A stretch of 64,000 nt of DNA from Panulirus ornatus (GCF_036320965.1 NC_092234.1:38785005-38849004), one strand, 5' to 3'; positions 12,830 to 25,659 are shown, counted from the stretch's first letter. Translations and numbers: made by a program. The notes: generated by a model from the letters alone, not told the origin.

Positions 12830-13664
12830 ATTTAGTACCTTCCATCGAATTTACTGTAGAAAATGAAAATAATGGTATGTTACCATTTTTAGATTGCATG
12901 ATTCATAGACAAGGAAACAAGTTTAAGTTTAGCATATACAGAAAACCCACCAATGTATGCTCATATATCCATTATTATTCATCTCAACATGACAGAGTTA
13001 AATCATCATCATTTCAATCTATGTTCCTCAGGGCATTACGTATTTGCAGTCCAGAGTTTATTGATGATGAGTTTGAGAAGATATATTCTATTGGATCTAA
13101 GTTAAAGTACCCTAGATTTTCATTGATAAATCCCTTAAGTTAGCAAAGAAATCATTTTATAGAGTTGAGCCCAAACCTCCCACTGACACCAAGAATCTCT
13201 TAGTTCTCCCTTTTAATAATAATTTCACTTTGCTTCCCATGTTGCTTAAATCCATTAATGTAAATGTTGCCTTTAGCAACAATAATACTATAAAGAATAT
13301 CTTAATCAGGAATTCACCAGAAAATTCTCTTGGTTGCATCTATAAAGTTCCTTGTGGAAACTGTGATAAATTTTATGTTGGTCAGACTGGTAAGGATCTT
13401 TCTGTTAGACTTAAGCAACATAAATATAGTATAAGAACGGGACAAGAATCAAATGCCTTGTTTAATCATGATAAAAACTATGATCATTGTATTGACAGGA
13501 GTAACGCCATCTCAGTTGTTAACTCTAACTCTATTACCAAGAGAAATATCATTGAATCTTCTATTATCAAATACGCAAAGAATTATAATCTTAGTATTAG
13601 TGATGGTCTGTACAAATTAGATAACTTTATTGTTGATAAGATTTGTAAAATGATAAGTTTATGA
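12830..13664 (+). pseudogene. Penelope-like element: RT C-terminus plus GIY-YIG
   Basis: The coding sequence enters in the reverse transcriptase thumb with LVPSIEFTVEN just upstream of 12877, then PFLDCMIHR, YRKPTNVCSYIHYYS and FLRALRICSPEF. This frame stops at 13143. The protein continues one frame over, from about 13125 (DKSLKLAKKSFYRVEPKPP), to a stop at 13664, so one small indel near 13115-13125 breaks it. The second part holds a GIY-YIG nuclease: GCIYKVPCGNCDKFYVGQTG, then LSVRLKQH and NALFNH, with the C-x2-C and His pattern typical of Penelope endonucleases. The catalytic RT palm is missing through 5' truncation. The mobile-element reading is firm; a stand-alone GIY-YIG gene is unlikely given the RT thumb upstream. 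Confidence 0.88.
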
Positions 13665-16262
<2,598 letters not shown>

Positions 16263-16265
16263 TAC

Positions 16266-16600
16266 GTATATAAACATTATATACATATCAGTATAACATA
16301 AACATAGTATACATAACAGCATAATGTAAACATTATATACATAGGATAACGTAAACATAGTATACATATCAGCATAATATAGACATTATATGCATATCAG
16401 TATAATATAAACATTATATACATATCAGTATAATGTAAACATTATATACATATCAGCATAATATAAACATTTTGCACATATCAGTTTAATGTAGATATTA
16501 TATACATATCAGTACCATATGGCTTTACAAACACATCAGTCCGGTATAAACATTACATATACATGAGTACCATATAAACATTACATACACATCACTTCGA
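16266..16600. repeat. 28-bp AT-rich minisatellite, about 11 degenerate copies
   Basis: The unit is close to AAACATTATATACATATCAG followed by TATAATAT. Copies vary in both sequence and length. It begins exactly where LINE copy R5 is cut. Confidence 0.85.
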
Positions 16601-16702
16601 TATGAGTACGGAAACAGACATTAGTAATATAAAGACTGATAATATCATGGAAGTAATGGTTGGGGTGACCCATGACCCTCCTACCATGATGCTCCTATCA
16701 TT

Positions 16703-17384
16703 GTTATGTATGACGCGTTCTGTCACACCTGACACTGCCAGTCATGTATGACTCGTTCTGTCACACCTGACTGCCAGTCATGTATGACGCGTTCTGTCAC
16801 ATCTGACACTGCCAGTTATGTATGACTCGTTCTGTCACACCTGACACTGCCAGTCATGTATGACTCGTTCTGTCACACCTGACTGCCAGTCATGTATGAC
16901 GCGTTCTGTCACACCTGACACTGCCAGTTATGTATGACTCGTTCTGTCACACCTGACACTGCCAGTTATGTATGACGCGTTCTGTCACACCTGACACTGC
17001 CAGTCATGTATGACTCGTTCTGTCACACCTGACACTGCCAGTCATGTATGACGCGTTCTGTCACACTTGACACTGCCAGTTATTTATGACTCGTTCTGTC
17101 ACACCTGACACTGCCAGTTATGTATGACGCGTTCTGTCACACCTGACACTGCCAGTCATGTATGACTCGTTCTGTCACACCTGACACTGCCAGTTATGTA
17201 TGACTCGTTCTGTCACACCTGACACTACCAGTCATGTATGACGCGTTCTGTCACACCTGACACTGCCAGTTATGTATGACGCGTTCTGTCACACCTGAAA
17301 CTGCCAGTCATGTATGACGCGTTCTGTCACACCTGACACTGCCAGTCATGTATGACGCGTTCTGTCACACCTGACACTGCCAAT
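16703..17384. repeat. 38-bp minisatellite, about 18 copies
   Basis: The unit contains TATGACGCGTTCTGTCACAC and CTGACACTGCCAGT. Two alleles of one position, GACGCGTT and GACTCGTT, alternate through the array. Two copies lack three bases (CAC) in CTGACACTGCC. Confidence 0.96.
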
Positions 17385-17830
17385 CAGGACCTCCCATCCC
17401 CTCTCCTGCAGCATGGAGCGTATAGTCCATCCGTGGCCCTGCTGTGGCCCATCCGTGGCCCTTCTGTGGCCCACATTAGAATATTAATAGGCTGTCTCTA
17501 CGTTTCCTATTTATATGGTAATGTCCCCAGAGACCATAATGTCCCCCGCCCGCCCTGGTCACATTGTTTGAACACTTTACATGAATGGTGGTGAGGTTGT
17601 GCCACTCTCCTCGGGTTGTTGTTGTTGGTCGGTAGAGATGTAGTAGGGGGATGTTGGCAGCACTACTGTTGGTTGCAGAAGCCAACATGTTGGCAACAGT
17701 GGTGGTAATGTTGGTGGCAGATCCAAATCCTGGCGTGGGCAGGGTCGTGATGGTGACACATGTTAAGGAACTTTGGATAACATTGCGCTGTGTTAGGTGA
17801 TGTGTTGGAGCATGTGTTGTCTCCCGCTGC
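17385..17830. other. Unique intergenic sequence
   Basis: Contains a short doubled phrase around CCATCCGTGGCCC (17429-17475) and a GTTGTTGTTGG stretch. No recognisable gene. Small frames on both strands lack family signatures. Confidence 0.5.
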
Positions 17831-18300
17831 AGCTGTTGGTGATGGAGATGCCAGAGGTGATGATGGAGATGCTGCTGGTCATGATGGAGTTGCTTCTGCT
17901 TAGGACAGAGATACTGTTGGTGATGATGGAGATGATAGTGTTGGTGATGGAGATGCCAGAGGTGATGATGGAGATGATAGTGTTGGTGATGGAGATGCCA
18001 GAGGTGATGATGGAGATGATAGTGTTGGTGATGGAGATGCCAGAGGTGATGATGGAGATGATAGTGTTGGTGATGGAGATGCCAGAGGTGATGATGGAGA
18101 TGATAGTGTTGGTGATGGAGATGCCAGAGGTGATGATGGAGATGATAGTGTTGGTGATGGAGATGCCAGAGGTGATGATGGAGATGATAGTGTTGGTGAT
18201 GGAGATGCCAGAGGTGATGATGGAGATGATAGTGTTGGTGATGGAGATGCCAGAGGTGATGATGGAGATGATAGTGTTGGTGATGGAGATGCTACTGGTG
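17830..18300. repeat. 42-bp minisatellite, 8 clean copies with degenerate left edge
   Basis: From 17941 the unit TTGGTGATGGAGATGCCAGA plus GGTGATGATGGAGATGATAG repeats every 42 bp with almost no variation to 18276. Diverged copies extend left to about 17830. The open frames across it (MEMPEVMMEMIVLV on plus, SPLASPSPTLSSP on minus) come from the repeat. Confidence 0.95.
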
Positions 18301-18361
18301 ACAAATGTGATACTTATGTTTTGCTACTGAGACGCTACTGTCGGTGACGGTAATGCTTCTG

Positions 18362-18830
18362 TTGGTGACACGGGTACTACTGTTGTTACCACTACCGTTG
18401 GTGACACGGGTACTACTGTTGTTACCACTACCGTTGGTGACACGGGTACTACTGTTGTTACCACTACCGTTGGTGACACGGGTGCTACTGTTGTTACCAC
18501 TACCGTTGGTGACACGGGTACTACTGTTGTTACCACTACCGTTGGTGACACGGGTACTACTGTTGTTACCACTACCGTTGGTGACACGGGTACTACTGTT
18601 GTTACCACTACCGTTGGTGACACGGGTACTACTGTTGTTACCACTACCGTTGGTGACACGGGTACTACTGTTGTTACCACTACCGTTGGTGACACGGGTG
18701 CTACTGTTGTTACCACTACCGTTGGTGACACGGGTGCTACTGTTGTTACCACTACCGTTGGTGACACGGGTACTACTGTTGTTACCACTACCGTTGGTGA
18801 CACGGCTGCTACTGTTGTTACCACTACTGT
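18362..18830. repeat. 36-bp minisatellite, 13 copies
   Basis: The unit starts TTGGTGACACGGGTACTACT. A few copies carry GTGCTACT in place of GTACTACT, and the last copy reads CGGCTGCTACT. It lies about 60 bp from the 42-bp array and shares the TTGGTGA start, so the two may share an ancestor. Confidence 0.95.
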
Positions 18831-18850
18831 TGGAGATACTGCAAGTAAAT

Positions 18851-18903
18851 GTTATTGACCAACAAGTGATGAATACGTTATTCATCACTTGTTGGTCCAT
18901 AAC
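18851..18903. repeat. 25-bp-arm inverted repeat (hairpin)
   Basis: GTTATTGACCAACAAGTGAT and the rest of the arm at 18851-18875 pair with 18879-18903 around a 3-base CGT loop, with one mismatch. Confidence 0.9.
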
Positions 18904-18970
18904 TTTTCCTTTGACCTTTGACTTTTGTACATAAACAATGTCCTTACACTGGAGAGCGTGACACGAAACG

Positions 18971-19362
18971 ATATGTTGTGTTGTGTTGTGATCTGCTGTG
19001 ATGTGTTGTGATGTATTGTGTGTTGTGTTGGGTTGTGATCTGCTGTGATGTGTTGTGATGTATTGTGTGTTGTGTTGGGTTGTGTTGTGATCTGCTGTGA
19101 TGTGTTGTGATGTACTGTGTGTTGTGTTGTGTTGTGTTGTGTTGTGTTGTGTTGTGCTGTGATCTGCTGTGATGTGTTGTGATGTACTGTGTGTTGTGTT
19201 GTGTTGTGTTGTGTTGTGTTGGGTTGTGTTGTGATCTGCTGTGATATGTTGTGATGTACTGTGTGTTGTGTTGTGTTGTGTTGTGTTGTGTTGTGTTGTG
19301 TTGTGATCTGCTGTGATGTGTTGTGATGTACTGTGTGTTGTGTTGTGTTGTGTTGTGTTACT
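18971..19362. repeat. GTGTT pentanucleotide array with higher-order units
   Basis: Runs of GTGTT/GTGTTGGGTT are punctuated by a conserved insert GATCTGCTGTGATGTGTTGT plus GATGTACTGTG. The insert recurs about every 65-80 bp, six times. Confidence 0.9.
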
Positions 19363-19574
19363 GTGTACATTAGAATTATTGTTCTCTAGTTTGTACTTAA
19401 GTTTGGTATGAAGTTATTGATGATTCTCCTCAGCTGTATCACACAATCGTTACCTAAGTTCATAACATCAGCAAGATACTGATGAATGCTCAAGTAGCAG
19501 TTATGTTTAATGAAAAACATTTGGCAGAAGGTTCTTGCTTAGATACACAAATATGTATATTTTCTATTATCATC

Positions 19575-19677
19575 CTTGATCTCTGTTTCCCGCGTCAGCA
19601 AGGTAGAGCTAGGAAACAGACGAAGAAAGAATGGCCCAACCACTCATACACATATATATGCATAAGCGTCCATACAT

Positions 19678-19689
<12 letters not shown>
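19575..19689 (-). mobile_element. RTE-like LINE 3'-end fragment
   Basis: Diverged 3' hairpin (TTTCCCGCGTCAGCAAGGTA at 19586-19605) and the start of the long-type 3'UTR, running into CA/TA repeats. Confidence 0.7.

Positions 19690-19751
<62 letters not shown>
19690..19751. repeat. (TA)n microsatellite
   Basis: A TA run after a short CA stretch, between two LINE 3' ends in the same orientation. Confidence 0.96.
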
Positions 19752-19754
19752 CAT

Positions 19755-20600
19755 ATTTTGTCGTTGTCTCCCGCGTTAGCGAGGTAGTGCAAGGAAACAG
19801 ACGAGAGAATGGCCCAACCCTCCCACATACAGTACACATGTGCACACATAAAAGCCCCCACACGCACTTATACATACCTATACATTTCAACGTATACATA
19901 TGTATACATACACAGACATATACATATATACACATGTACATATACATACATGCTGCCTTCATCCATTTTCGCCGCCACTCTGCCACACATGAAATGGCAC
20001 TCCGCATTCCTCGCGTGCGCGAGAGGTAGCGTTCGGAAAATCATCAGAGGCCACATTCGTTCACACTCAGTCTCTAGCTGTCATGTGTAATGCACCGAAA
20101 CCACAGCTCCCTCTCCACATCCAGGCCCAACAAAACTTTCCATGGTTTACCCCAGACGCTTCACATGCCCTGGTTCAATCCATTGACAGCACGTCGACCC
20201 CGGTATACCACATCGTTCCAATTCACTCTATTCCTTGCACACCTTTCACCCTCCTGTAGGTTCAGGCCCCGATCACTCAATATCTTTTTCACTCCATCTT
20301 TCCACCGCCAATTTGGTCTCCCACTTCTCCTCGTTCCCTCCACCTCTGACACATATATCCTTTTTGTCAGTCTTTCCTCACTCATTCTCTCCATGTGACC
20401 AAACCATTTGAATACACCTTCTTCTACTCTTTCAACCACACTCTTTTTATTATCACACATCTCTCTTACTCTATTATTACTACTCGATCAAACCACCTCA
20501 CACCACTTATTGTCCTAAAACATCTTTTCCAACACGTCCTCCCTCCTCCGCACAACCCTATCTATAGCTCATGCCTCACAACTATATAACGTTGTTGAAA

Positions 20601-20602
<2 letters not shown>
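19755..20602 (-). pseudogene. RTE-like LINE 3' end, long-3'UTR type (R6)
   Basis: Minus-strand copy starting at the hairpin (GTCTCCCGCGTTAGCGAGGT at 19767-19786) with the full long 3'UTR to about 20165. The C-terminal coding region follows; the frame 20460-20161 includes WFGHMERMSEERLTKRIYVS and RPNWRWKDGVKKI. Upstream coding sequence decays and stops at TA repeats near 20603. Confidence 0.85.
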
Positions 20603-20695
<93 letters not shown>

Positions 20696-20705
20696 TATTT
20701 ATTAT
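20603..20705. repeat. (TA)n microsatellite with TTA end
   Basis: TA repeats, then TTATTTATTTATTATA just before the 3' hairpin of the next LINE copy. Confidence 0.96.
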
Positions 20706-20891
20706 ACTTTGTCGCTGTCTCCCGCGTTTGCGAGGTAGCGCAAGGAAACAGACGAAAGAAATGGCCCAACCCCCCCCCCCCATACACATGTATATACATA
20801 CGTCCACACACGCAAATATACATACCTACACAGCTTTCCATGGTTTACCCCAGACGCTTCACATGCCTTGATTCAATCCACTGACAGCACG

Positions 20892-21527
20892 TCAACCCCG
20901 GTATACCACATCGCTCCAATTCACTCTATTCCTTGCCCTCCTTTCACCCTCCTGCATGTTCAGGCCCCGATCACACAAAATCTTTTTCACTCCATCTTTC
21001 CACCTCCAATTTGGTCTCCCTCTTCTCCTCGTTCCCTCCACCTCCGACGCATATATCCTCTTGGTCAATCTTTCCTCACTCATTCTCTCCATGTGCCCAA
21101 ACCACTTCAAAACACCCTCTTCTGCTCTCTCAACCACGCTCTTTTTATTTCCACACATCTCTCTTACCCTTACGTTACTCACTCGATCAAACCACCTCAC
21201 ACCACACATTGTCCTCAAACATCTCATTTCCAGCACATCCATCCTCCTGCGCACAACTCTATCCATAGCCCACGCCTCGCAACCATACAACATTGTTGGA
21301 ACCACTATTCCTTCAAACATACCCATTTTTGCTTTCCGAGATAATGTTCTCGACTTCCACACATTCTTCAAGGCCCCAAGAATTTTCGCCCCCTCCCCCA
21401 CCATATGATCCACTTCCGCTTCCATGGTTCCATCCGCTGCCAGATCCACTCCCAGATATCTAAAACACTTCACTTCCTCCAGTTTTTCTCCATTCAAACT
21501 CACCTCCCAATTGACTTGACCCCTCAA
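20892..21527 (-). CDS. LINE RT C-terminal part, separated by frameshift
   Basis: This 211-codon frame holds the segment after the RT thumb: NGEKLEEVKCFRYLGVDLA, KAKMGMFEGIVVPTMLYGCE, WFGHMERMSEERLTKRIY and RPNWRWKDGVKKILCDRGL. It is the natural continuation of the 809-codon frame upstream (23889-21460). The join is broken because this copy has four C bases at 21520-21523 where the other copies have three. The segment is 95% or more alike, by eye, across copies R1, R5, R8, R9, R10 and R13. Its role in RTE elements is not well defined. Confidence 0.8.
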   Translation of the reverse strand: MRGQVNWEVSLNGEKLEEVKCFRYLGVDLAADGTMEAEVDHMVGEGAKILGALKNVWKSRTLSRKAKMGMFEGIVVPTMLYGCEAWAMDRVVRRRMDVLEMRCLRTMCGVRWFDRVSNVRVREMCGNKKSVVERAEEGVLKWFGHMERMSEERLTKRIYASEVEGTRRRGRPNWRWKDGVKKILCDRGLNMQEGERRARNRVNWSDVVYRG

Positions 21528-23889
21528 CCCTACTGTACCTAATAACCTTGCTCTTATTCACATTTACTCTTAACTTTCTTCTTCCACACACTTTACCAAA
21601 CTCAGTCACCAGCTTCTGCAGTTTCTCACATGAATCAGCCACCAGCGCTGTATCATCAGCGAACAGCAACTGACTCACTTCCCAAGCTCTCTCATCCCCA
21701 ACAGACTTCATACTTGCCCCTCTTTCCAAAACTCTTGCATTTACCTCCCTAACTACCCCATCCACAAAAAAATTAAACAACCATGGAGACATCACACACC
21801 CCTGCCGCAAACCTACATTCACTGAGAACCAATCACTTTCCTCTCTTCCTACACGTACACATGCCTTACATCCTCGATAAAAACTTTTCACTGCTTCTAA
21901 CAACTTTCCTCCCACACCATATATTCTTAATACCTTCGACAGAGCATCTCTATAAACTCTATCATATGCCTTCTCCAGATCCATAAACGCTACATACAAA
22001 TCCATTTGCTTTTCTAAGTATTTCTCACATACATTCTTCAAAGCAAACACCTGATCCACACATCCTCTACCACTTCTGAAACCACACTGCTCTTCCCCAA
22101 TCTGATGCTCTGTACATGCCTTCACCCTCTCAATCAATACCCTCCCATATAATTTACCAGGAATACTCAACAAACTTATACCTCTGTAATTTGAGCACTC
22201 ACTCTTATCCCCTTTGCCTTTGTACAATGGCACTATGCACGCATTCCGCCAATCCTCAGGCACCTCACCATGAGTCATACATACATTAAATAACCTTACC
22301 AACCAGTCCACAATACAGTCACCCCCTTTTTTAATAAATTCCACTGCAATACCATCCAAACCTGCTGCCTTGCCGGCTTTCATCTTCCGCAAAGCTTTCA
22401 CTACCTCTTCTCTGTTTACCAAATCATTTTCCCTAACCCTCTCACTTTGCACACCACCTCGACCAAAACACCCTATATCTGCCACTCTATCATCAAACAC
22501 ATTCAACAAACCTTCAAAATACTCACTCCATCTCCTTCTCACATCACCACTACTTGTTATCACCTCCCCATTTGCGCCCTTCACTGAAATTCCCATTTGC
22601 TCCCTTGTCTTACGCACTTTATTTACCTCCTTCCAGAACATCTTTTTATTCTCTCTAAAATTTAATGATACTCTCTCACCCCAACTCTCATTTGCCCTTT
22701 TTTTCACCTCTTGCACCTTTCTCTTGACCTCCTGTCCCTTTCTTTTATACATCTCCCACTCAATTGCATTTTTTCCCTCCAAAAATCGTCCAAATGCCTC
22801 TCTCTTCTCTTTCACTAATAATCTTACTTCTTCATCCCACCACTCACTACCCTTTCTAATCAACCCACCTCCCACTCTTCTCATGCCACAGGCATCTTTT
22901 GCGCAAGCCATCACTGATTCCCTAAATACATCCCATTCCTCCCCCACTCCCCTTACTTCCATTGTTCTCACCTTTTTCCATTCTGTACTCAGTCTCTCCT
23001 GGTACTTCCTCACACAGGTCTCCTTCCCAAGCTCACTTACTCTCACCACCCTCTTCACCCCAACATTCACTCTTCTTTTCTGAAAACCCATACAAATCTT
23101 CACCTTAGCCTCCACAAGATAATGATCAGACATCCCTCCAGTTGCACCTCTCAGCACATTAACATCCAAAAGTCTCTCTTTCGCACGCCTGTCAATTAAC
23201 ACGTAATCCAATAACGCTCTCTGGCCATCTCTCCTACTTACATAAGTATACTTATGTATATCTCGCTTTTTAAACCAGTTATTCCCAATCATCAGTCCTT
23301 TTTCAGCACATAAATCTACAAGCTCTTCACCATTTCCATTTACAACACTGAACACCCCATGTATACCAATTATTCCCTCAACTGCCACATTACTCACCTT
23401 TGCATTCAAATCACCCATCACTATAACCCGGTCTCGTGCATCAAAACCACTAACACACTCATTCAGCTGCTCCCAAAACACTTGCCTCTCATGATCTTTC
23501 TTCTCATGCCCAGGTGCATATGCACCAATAATCACCCACCTCTCTCCATCAACTTTCAGTTTTACCCATATTAATCGAGAATTTACTTTCTTACATTCTA
23601 TCACATACTCCCACAACTCCTGTTTCAGGAGTATTGCTACTCCTTCCCTTGCTCTTGTCTTCTCACTAACCCCTGACTTTACTCCCCAGACATTCCCAAA
23701 CCACTCTTCCCCTTTACCCTTGAGCTTCGTTTCACTCAGAGCCAAAACATCCAGGTTCCTTTCCTCAAACATACTACCTATCTCTCCTTTTTTCACATCT
23801 TGGTTACATCCACACACATTTAGGCACCCCACTCTGAGCCTTCGAGGAGGATGAGCACTCCCCGCGTGACTCCTTCTTCTGTTTCCCAT
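21460..23889 (-). CDS. LINE polyprotein: AP-endonuclease + reverse transcriptase
   Basis: The 809-codon frame starts at ATG 23889-23887 (MGNRRRSHAG). Residues 20-265 form an AP-type endonuclease: CLNVCG at 22-27, SETK at 52-55 (catalytic Glu 53), GAYAPG at 122-127, MGDLNAK at 158-164 (Asp and Asn), YTYVSRR at 214-220, LLDYVLID at 226-233 and SDH at 254-256. A basic linker follows at 300-500. The reverse transcriptase covers about 505-790: YKGKGDKSECSNYRGISLL 556-574, FRSGRG 604-609, FMDLEKAYDRV 635-645, GLRQGCVMSPWLFN 693-706 and the catalytic FADD box at 743-746. The last ~18 residues are out of frame because of a one-base insertion near 21521. The domain order (endonuclease before RT, single frame, no RNase H) and the C-terminus suggest the RTE clade; I did not test this phylogenetically. 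Confidence 0.88.
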   Translation of the reverse strand: MGNRRRSHAGSAHPPRRLRVGCLNVCGCNQDVKKGEIGSMFEERNLDVLALSETKLKGKGEEWFGNVWGVKSGVSEKTRAREGVAILLKQELWEYVIECKKVNSRLIWVKLKVDGERWVIIGAYAPGHEKKDHERQVFWEQLNECVSGFDARDRVIVMGDLNAKVSNVAVEGIIGIHGVFSVVNGNGEELVDLCAEKGLMIGNNWFKKRDIHKYTYVSRRDGQRALLDYVLIDRRAKERLLDVNVLRGATGGMSDHYLVEAKVKICMGFQKRRVNVGVKRVVRVSELGKETCVRKYQERLSTEWKKVRTMEVRGVGEEWDVFRESVMACAKDACGMRRVGGGLIRKGSEWWDEEVRLLVKEKREAFGRFLEGKNAIEWEMYKRKGQEVKRKVQEVKKRANESWGERVSLNFRENKKMFWKEVNKVRKTREQMGISVKGANGEVITSSGDVRRRWSEYFEGLLNVFDDRVADIGCFGRGGVQSERVRENDLVNREEVVKALRKMKAGKAAGLDGIAVEFIKKGGDCIVDWLVRLFNVCMTHGEVPEDWRNACIVPLYKGKGDKSECSNYRGISLLSIPGKLYGRVLIERVKACTEHQIGEEQCGFRSGRGCVDQVFALKNVCEKYLEKQMDLYVAFMDLEKAYDRVYRDALSKVLRIYGVGGKLLEAVKSFYRGCKACVRVGREESDWFSVNVGLRQGCVMSPWLFNFFVDGVVREVNARVLERGASMKSVGDERAWEVSQLLFADDTALVADSCEKLQKLVTEFGKVCGRRKLRVNVNKSKVIRYSRVEGSSQLGGEFEWRKTGGSEVF

Positions 23890-23894
23890 TTTAG

Positions 23895-24006
23895 AAAGTT
23901 AATACAAGGAGGGGAGGATTTCTGGCTCCCCGCTCCCGTCCCCTCTAGTCGCTTTCTACGACACGCGAGGAATATGTGGGAAGTATTCTTTCACCCCTAT
24001 CCCCAG
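23895..24006 (-). promoter_or_regulatory. Putative LINE 5'UTR shared with SINE-B
   Basis: Upstream of the LINE start codon, the minus strand reads from CCTGGGGATAGGGG through TTCCCACATATTCC to CTCCCCTCCTTG. This matches the 5' half of SINE-B. If transcription starts here, an internal promoter shared by both elements is possible, but no promoter motif is visible. Confidence 0.55.
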
Positions 24007-25482
24007 GCAGCAGGTTTGGATGGTATTGCAGTGGAATTTATTAAAAAAGGGGGTGACTGTATTGTTGACTGGTTGGTAAGGTTATTTAATGTATGTATGA
24101 CTCATGGTGAGGTGCCTGAGGATTGGCGGAATGCTTGCATAGTGCCATTGTACAAAGGCAAAGGGGATAAGAGTGAGTGCTCAAATTACAGAGGTATAAG
24201 TTTGTTGAGTATTCCTGGTAAATTATATGGGAGGGTATTGATTGAGAGGGTGAAGGCATGTACAGAGCATCAGATTGGGGAAGAGCAGTGTGGTTTCAGA
24301 AGTGGTAGAGGATGTGTGGATCAGGTGTTTGCTTTGAAGAATGTATGTGAGAAATACTTAGAAAAGCAAATGGATTTGTATGTAGCATTTATGGATCTGG
24401 AGAAGGCATATGATAGAGTTGATAGAGATGCTCTGTGGAAGGTATTAAGAATATATGGTGTGGGAGGCAAGTTGTTAGAAGCAGTGAAAAGTTTTTATCG
24501 AGGATGTAAGGCATGTGTACGTGTAGGAAGAGAGGAAAGTGATTGGTTCTCAGTGAATGTAGGTTTGCGGCAGGGGTGTGTGATGTCTCCATGGTTGTTT
24601 AATTTGTTTATGGATGGGGTTGTTAGGGAGGTAAATGCAAGAGTTTTGGAAAGAGGGGCAAGTATGAAGTCTGTTGGGGATGAGAGAGCTTGGGAAGTGA
24701 GTCAGTTGTTGTTCGCTGATGATACAGCGCTGGTGGCGGATTCATGTGAGAAACTGCAGAAGCTGGTGACGGAGTTTGGTAAAGTGTGTGGAAGAAGAAA
24801 GTTAAGAGTGAATGTCAATAAGAGCAAGGTTATTAGGTACAGTAGGGTTGAGGGTCAAGTCAATTGGGAGGTGAGTTTCAATGGTGAGAGGCTGGAGGAA
24901 GTGAAGTGTTTTAGATATCTGGGAGTGGATCTGTCAGCGGATGGAACTATGGAAGCGGAAGTGGATCATAGGGTGGGGGAGGGGGCGAAAATTTTGGGAG
25001 CCTTGAAAAATGTGTGGAAGTCGAGAACATTATCCCGGAAAGCAAAAATGGGTATGTTTGAAGGAATAGTGGTTCCAACAATGTTGTATGGTTGCGAGGC
25101 GTGGGCTATGGATAGAGTTGTGCGCAGGAGGATGGATGTGCTGGAAATGAGATGTTTGAGGACAATGTGTGGTGTGAGGTGGTTTGATCGAGTAAGTAAC
25201 GTAAGGGTAAGAGGGATGTGTGGAAATAAAAAGAGCGTGGTTGAGAGAGCAGAAGAGGGTGTTTTGAAGTGGTTTGGGCACATGGAGAGAATGAGTGAGG
25301 AAAGATTGACCAAGAGGATATATGTGTCGGAGGTGGAGGGAACGAGGAGAAGAGGGAGACCAAATTGGAGGTGGAAAGATGGAGTGAAAAGGATTTTGTG
25401 TGATCGGGGCCTGAACATGCAGGAGGGTGAAAGGAGGGCAAGGAATAGAGTGAATTGGAGCGATGTGGTATACAGGGGTTGA
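24007..25482 (+). CDS. LINE reverse transcriptase, open 3' two-thirds
   Basis: An uninterrupted frame of about 490 LINE codons, from [16 protein letters not shown] through YKGKGDKSECSNYRGISLL, FRSGRG, FMDLEKAYDRV, GLRQGCVMSPWLFN and LLFADDTAL to the C-terminal RPNWRWKDGVKRILCDRGL and the TGA at 25480-25482. The frame also extends upstream to an ATG at 23851, but those ~50 codons are antisense R7 5' sequence and not part of the RT. All catalytic RT motifs are present. The endonuclease is missing, so it cannot act alone in the usual way. The absence of stops indicates a recent insertion. Confidence 0.85.
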   Translation, partial: AAGLDGIAVEFIKKGGDCIVDWLVRLFNVCMTHGEVPEDWRNACIVPLYKGKGDKSECSNYRGISLLSIPGKLYGRVLIERVKACTEHQIGEEQCGFRSGRGCVDQVFALKNVCEKYLEKQMDLYVAFMDLEKAYDRVDRDALWKVLRIYGVGGKLLEAVKSFYRGCKACVRVGREESDWFSVNVGLRQGCVMSPWLFNLFMDGVVREVNARVLERGASMKSVGDERAWEVSQLLFADDTALVADSCEKLQKLVTEFGKVCGRRKLRVNVNKSKVIRYSRVEGQVNWEVSFNGERLEEVKCFRYLGVDLSADGTMEAEVDHRVGEGAKILGALKNVWKSRTLSRKAKMGMFEGIVVPTMLYGCEAWAMDRVVRRRMDVLEMRCLRTMCGVRWFDRVSNVRVRGMCGNKKSVVERAEEGVLKWFGHMERMSEERLTKRIYVSEVEGTRRRGRPNWRWKDGVKRILCDRGLNMQEGERRARNRVNWSDVVYRG

Positions 25483-25659
25483 CGTGCTGTCAGTGGATTG
25501 AATCAAGGCATGTGAAGCGTCTGGGGTAAACCATGGAAAGCTGTGTAGGTATGTATATTGCGTGTGTGGACGTGTGTATGTACATGTGTATTGGGGGGGG
25601 TTGGGCCATTTCTTTCGTCTGTTTCCTTGCGCTACCTCGCAAACGCGGGAGACAGCGAC

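Larger units (their letters stand above)
20706..23894 (-). mobile_element. RTE-like LINE, most complete copy (R7)
   Basis: Minus-strand element with short 3'UTR, full RT C-terminus, RT palm and endonuclease. The 3' hairpin lies at 20712-20750, the C-terminal coding part at 21527-20892 and the main frame at 23889-21460. Sequence matching the SINE-B 5' half continues upstream of the start codon (23895-24006), which suggests that the true 5'UTR is present. It is one extra C away from a continuous frame. It forms the left half of a head-to-head dimer with R8. Confidence 0.9.

Noticed and set aside
13230..13664. Stand-alone GIY-YIG nuclease gene
   Set aside because: An RT-thumb reading frame lies immediately upstream in the adjacent frame and terminal repeats flank the pair, as in Penelope-like elements.
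18971..19362. Telomeric repeat
   Set aside because: The GTGTT unit differs from the arthropod TTAGG telomere repeat and the array is punctuated by unrelated inserts.
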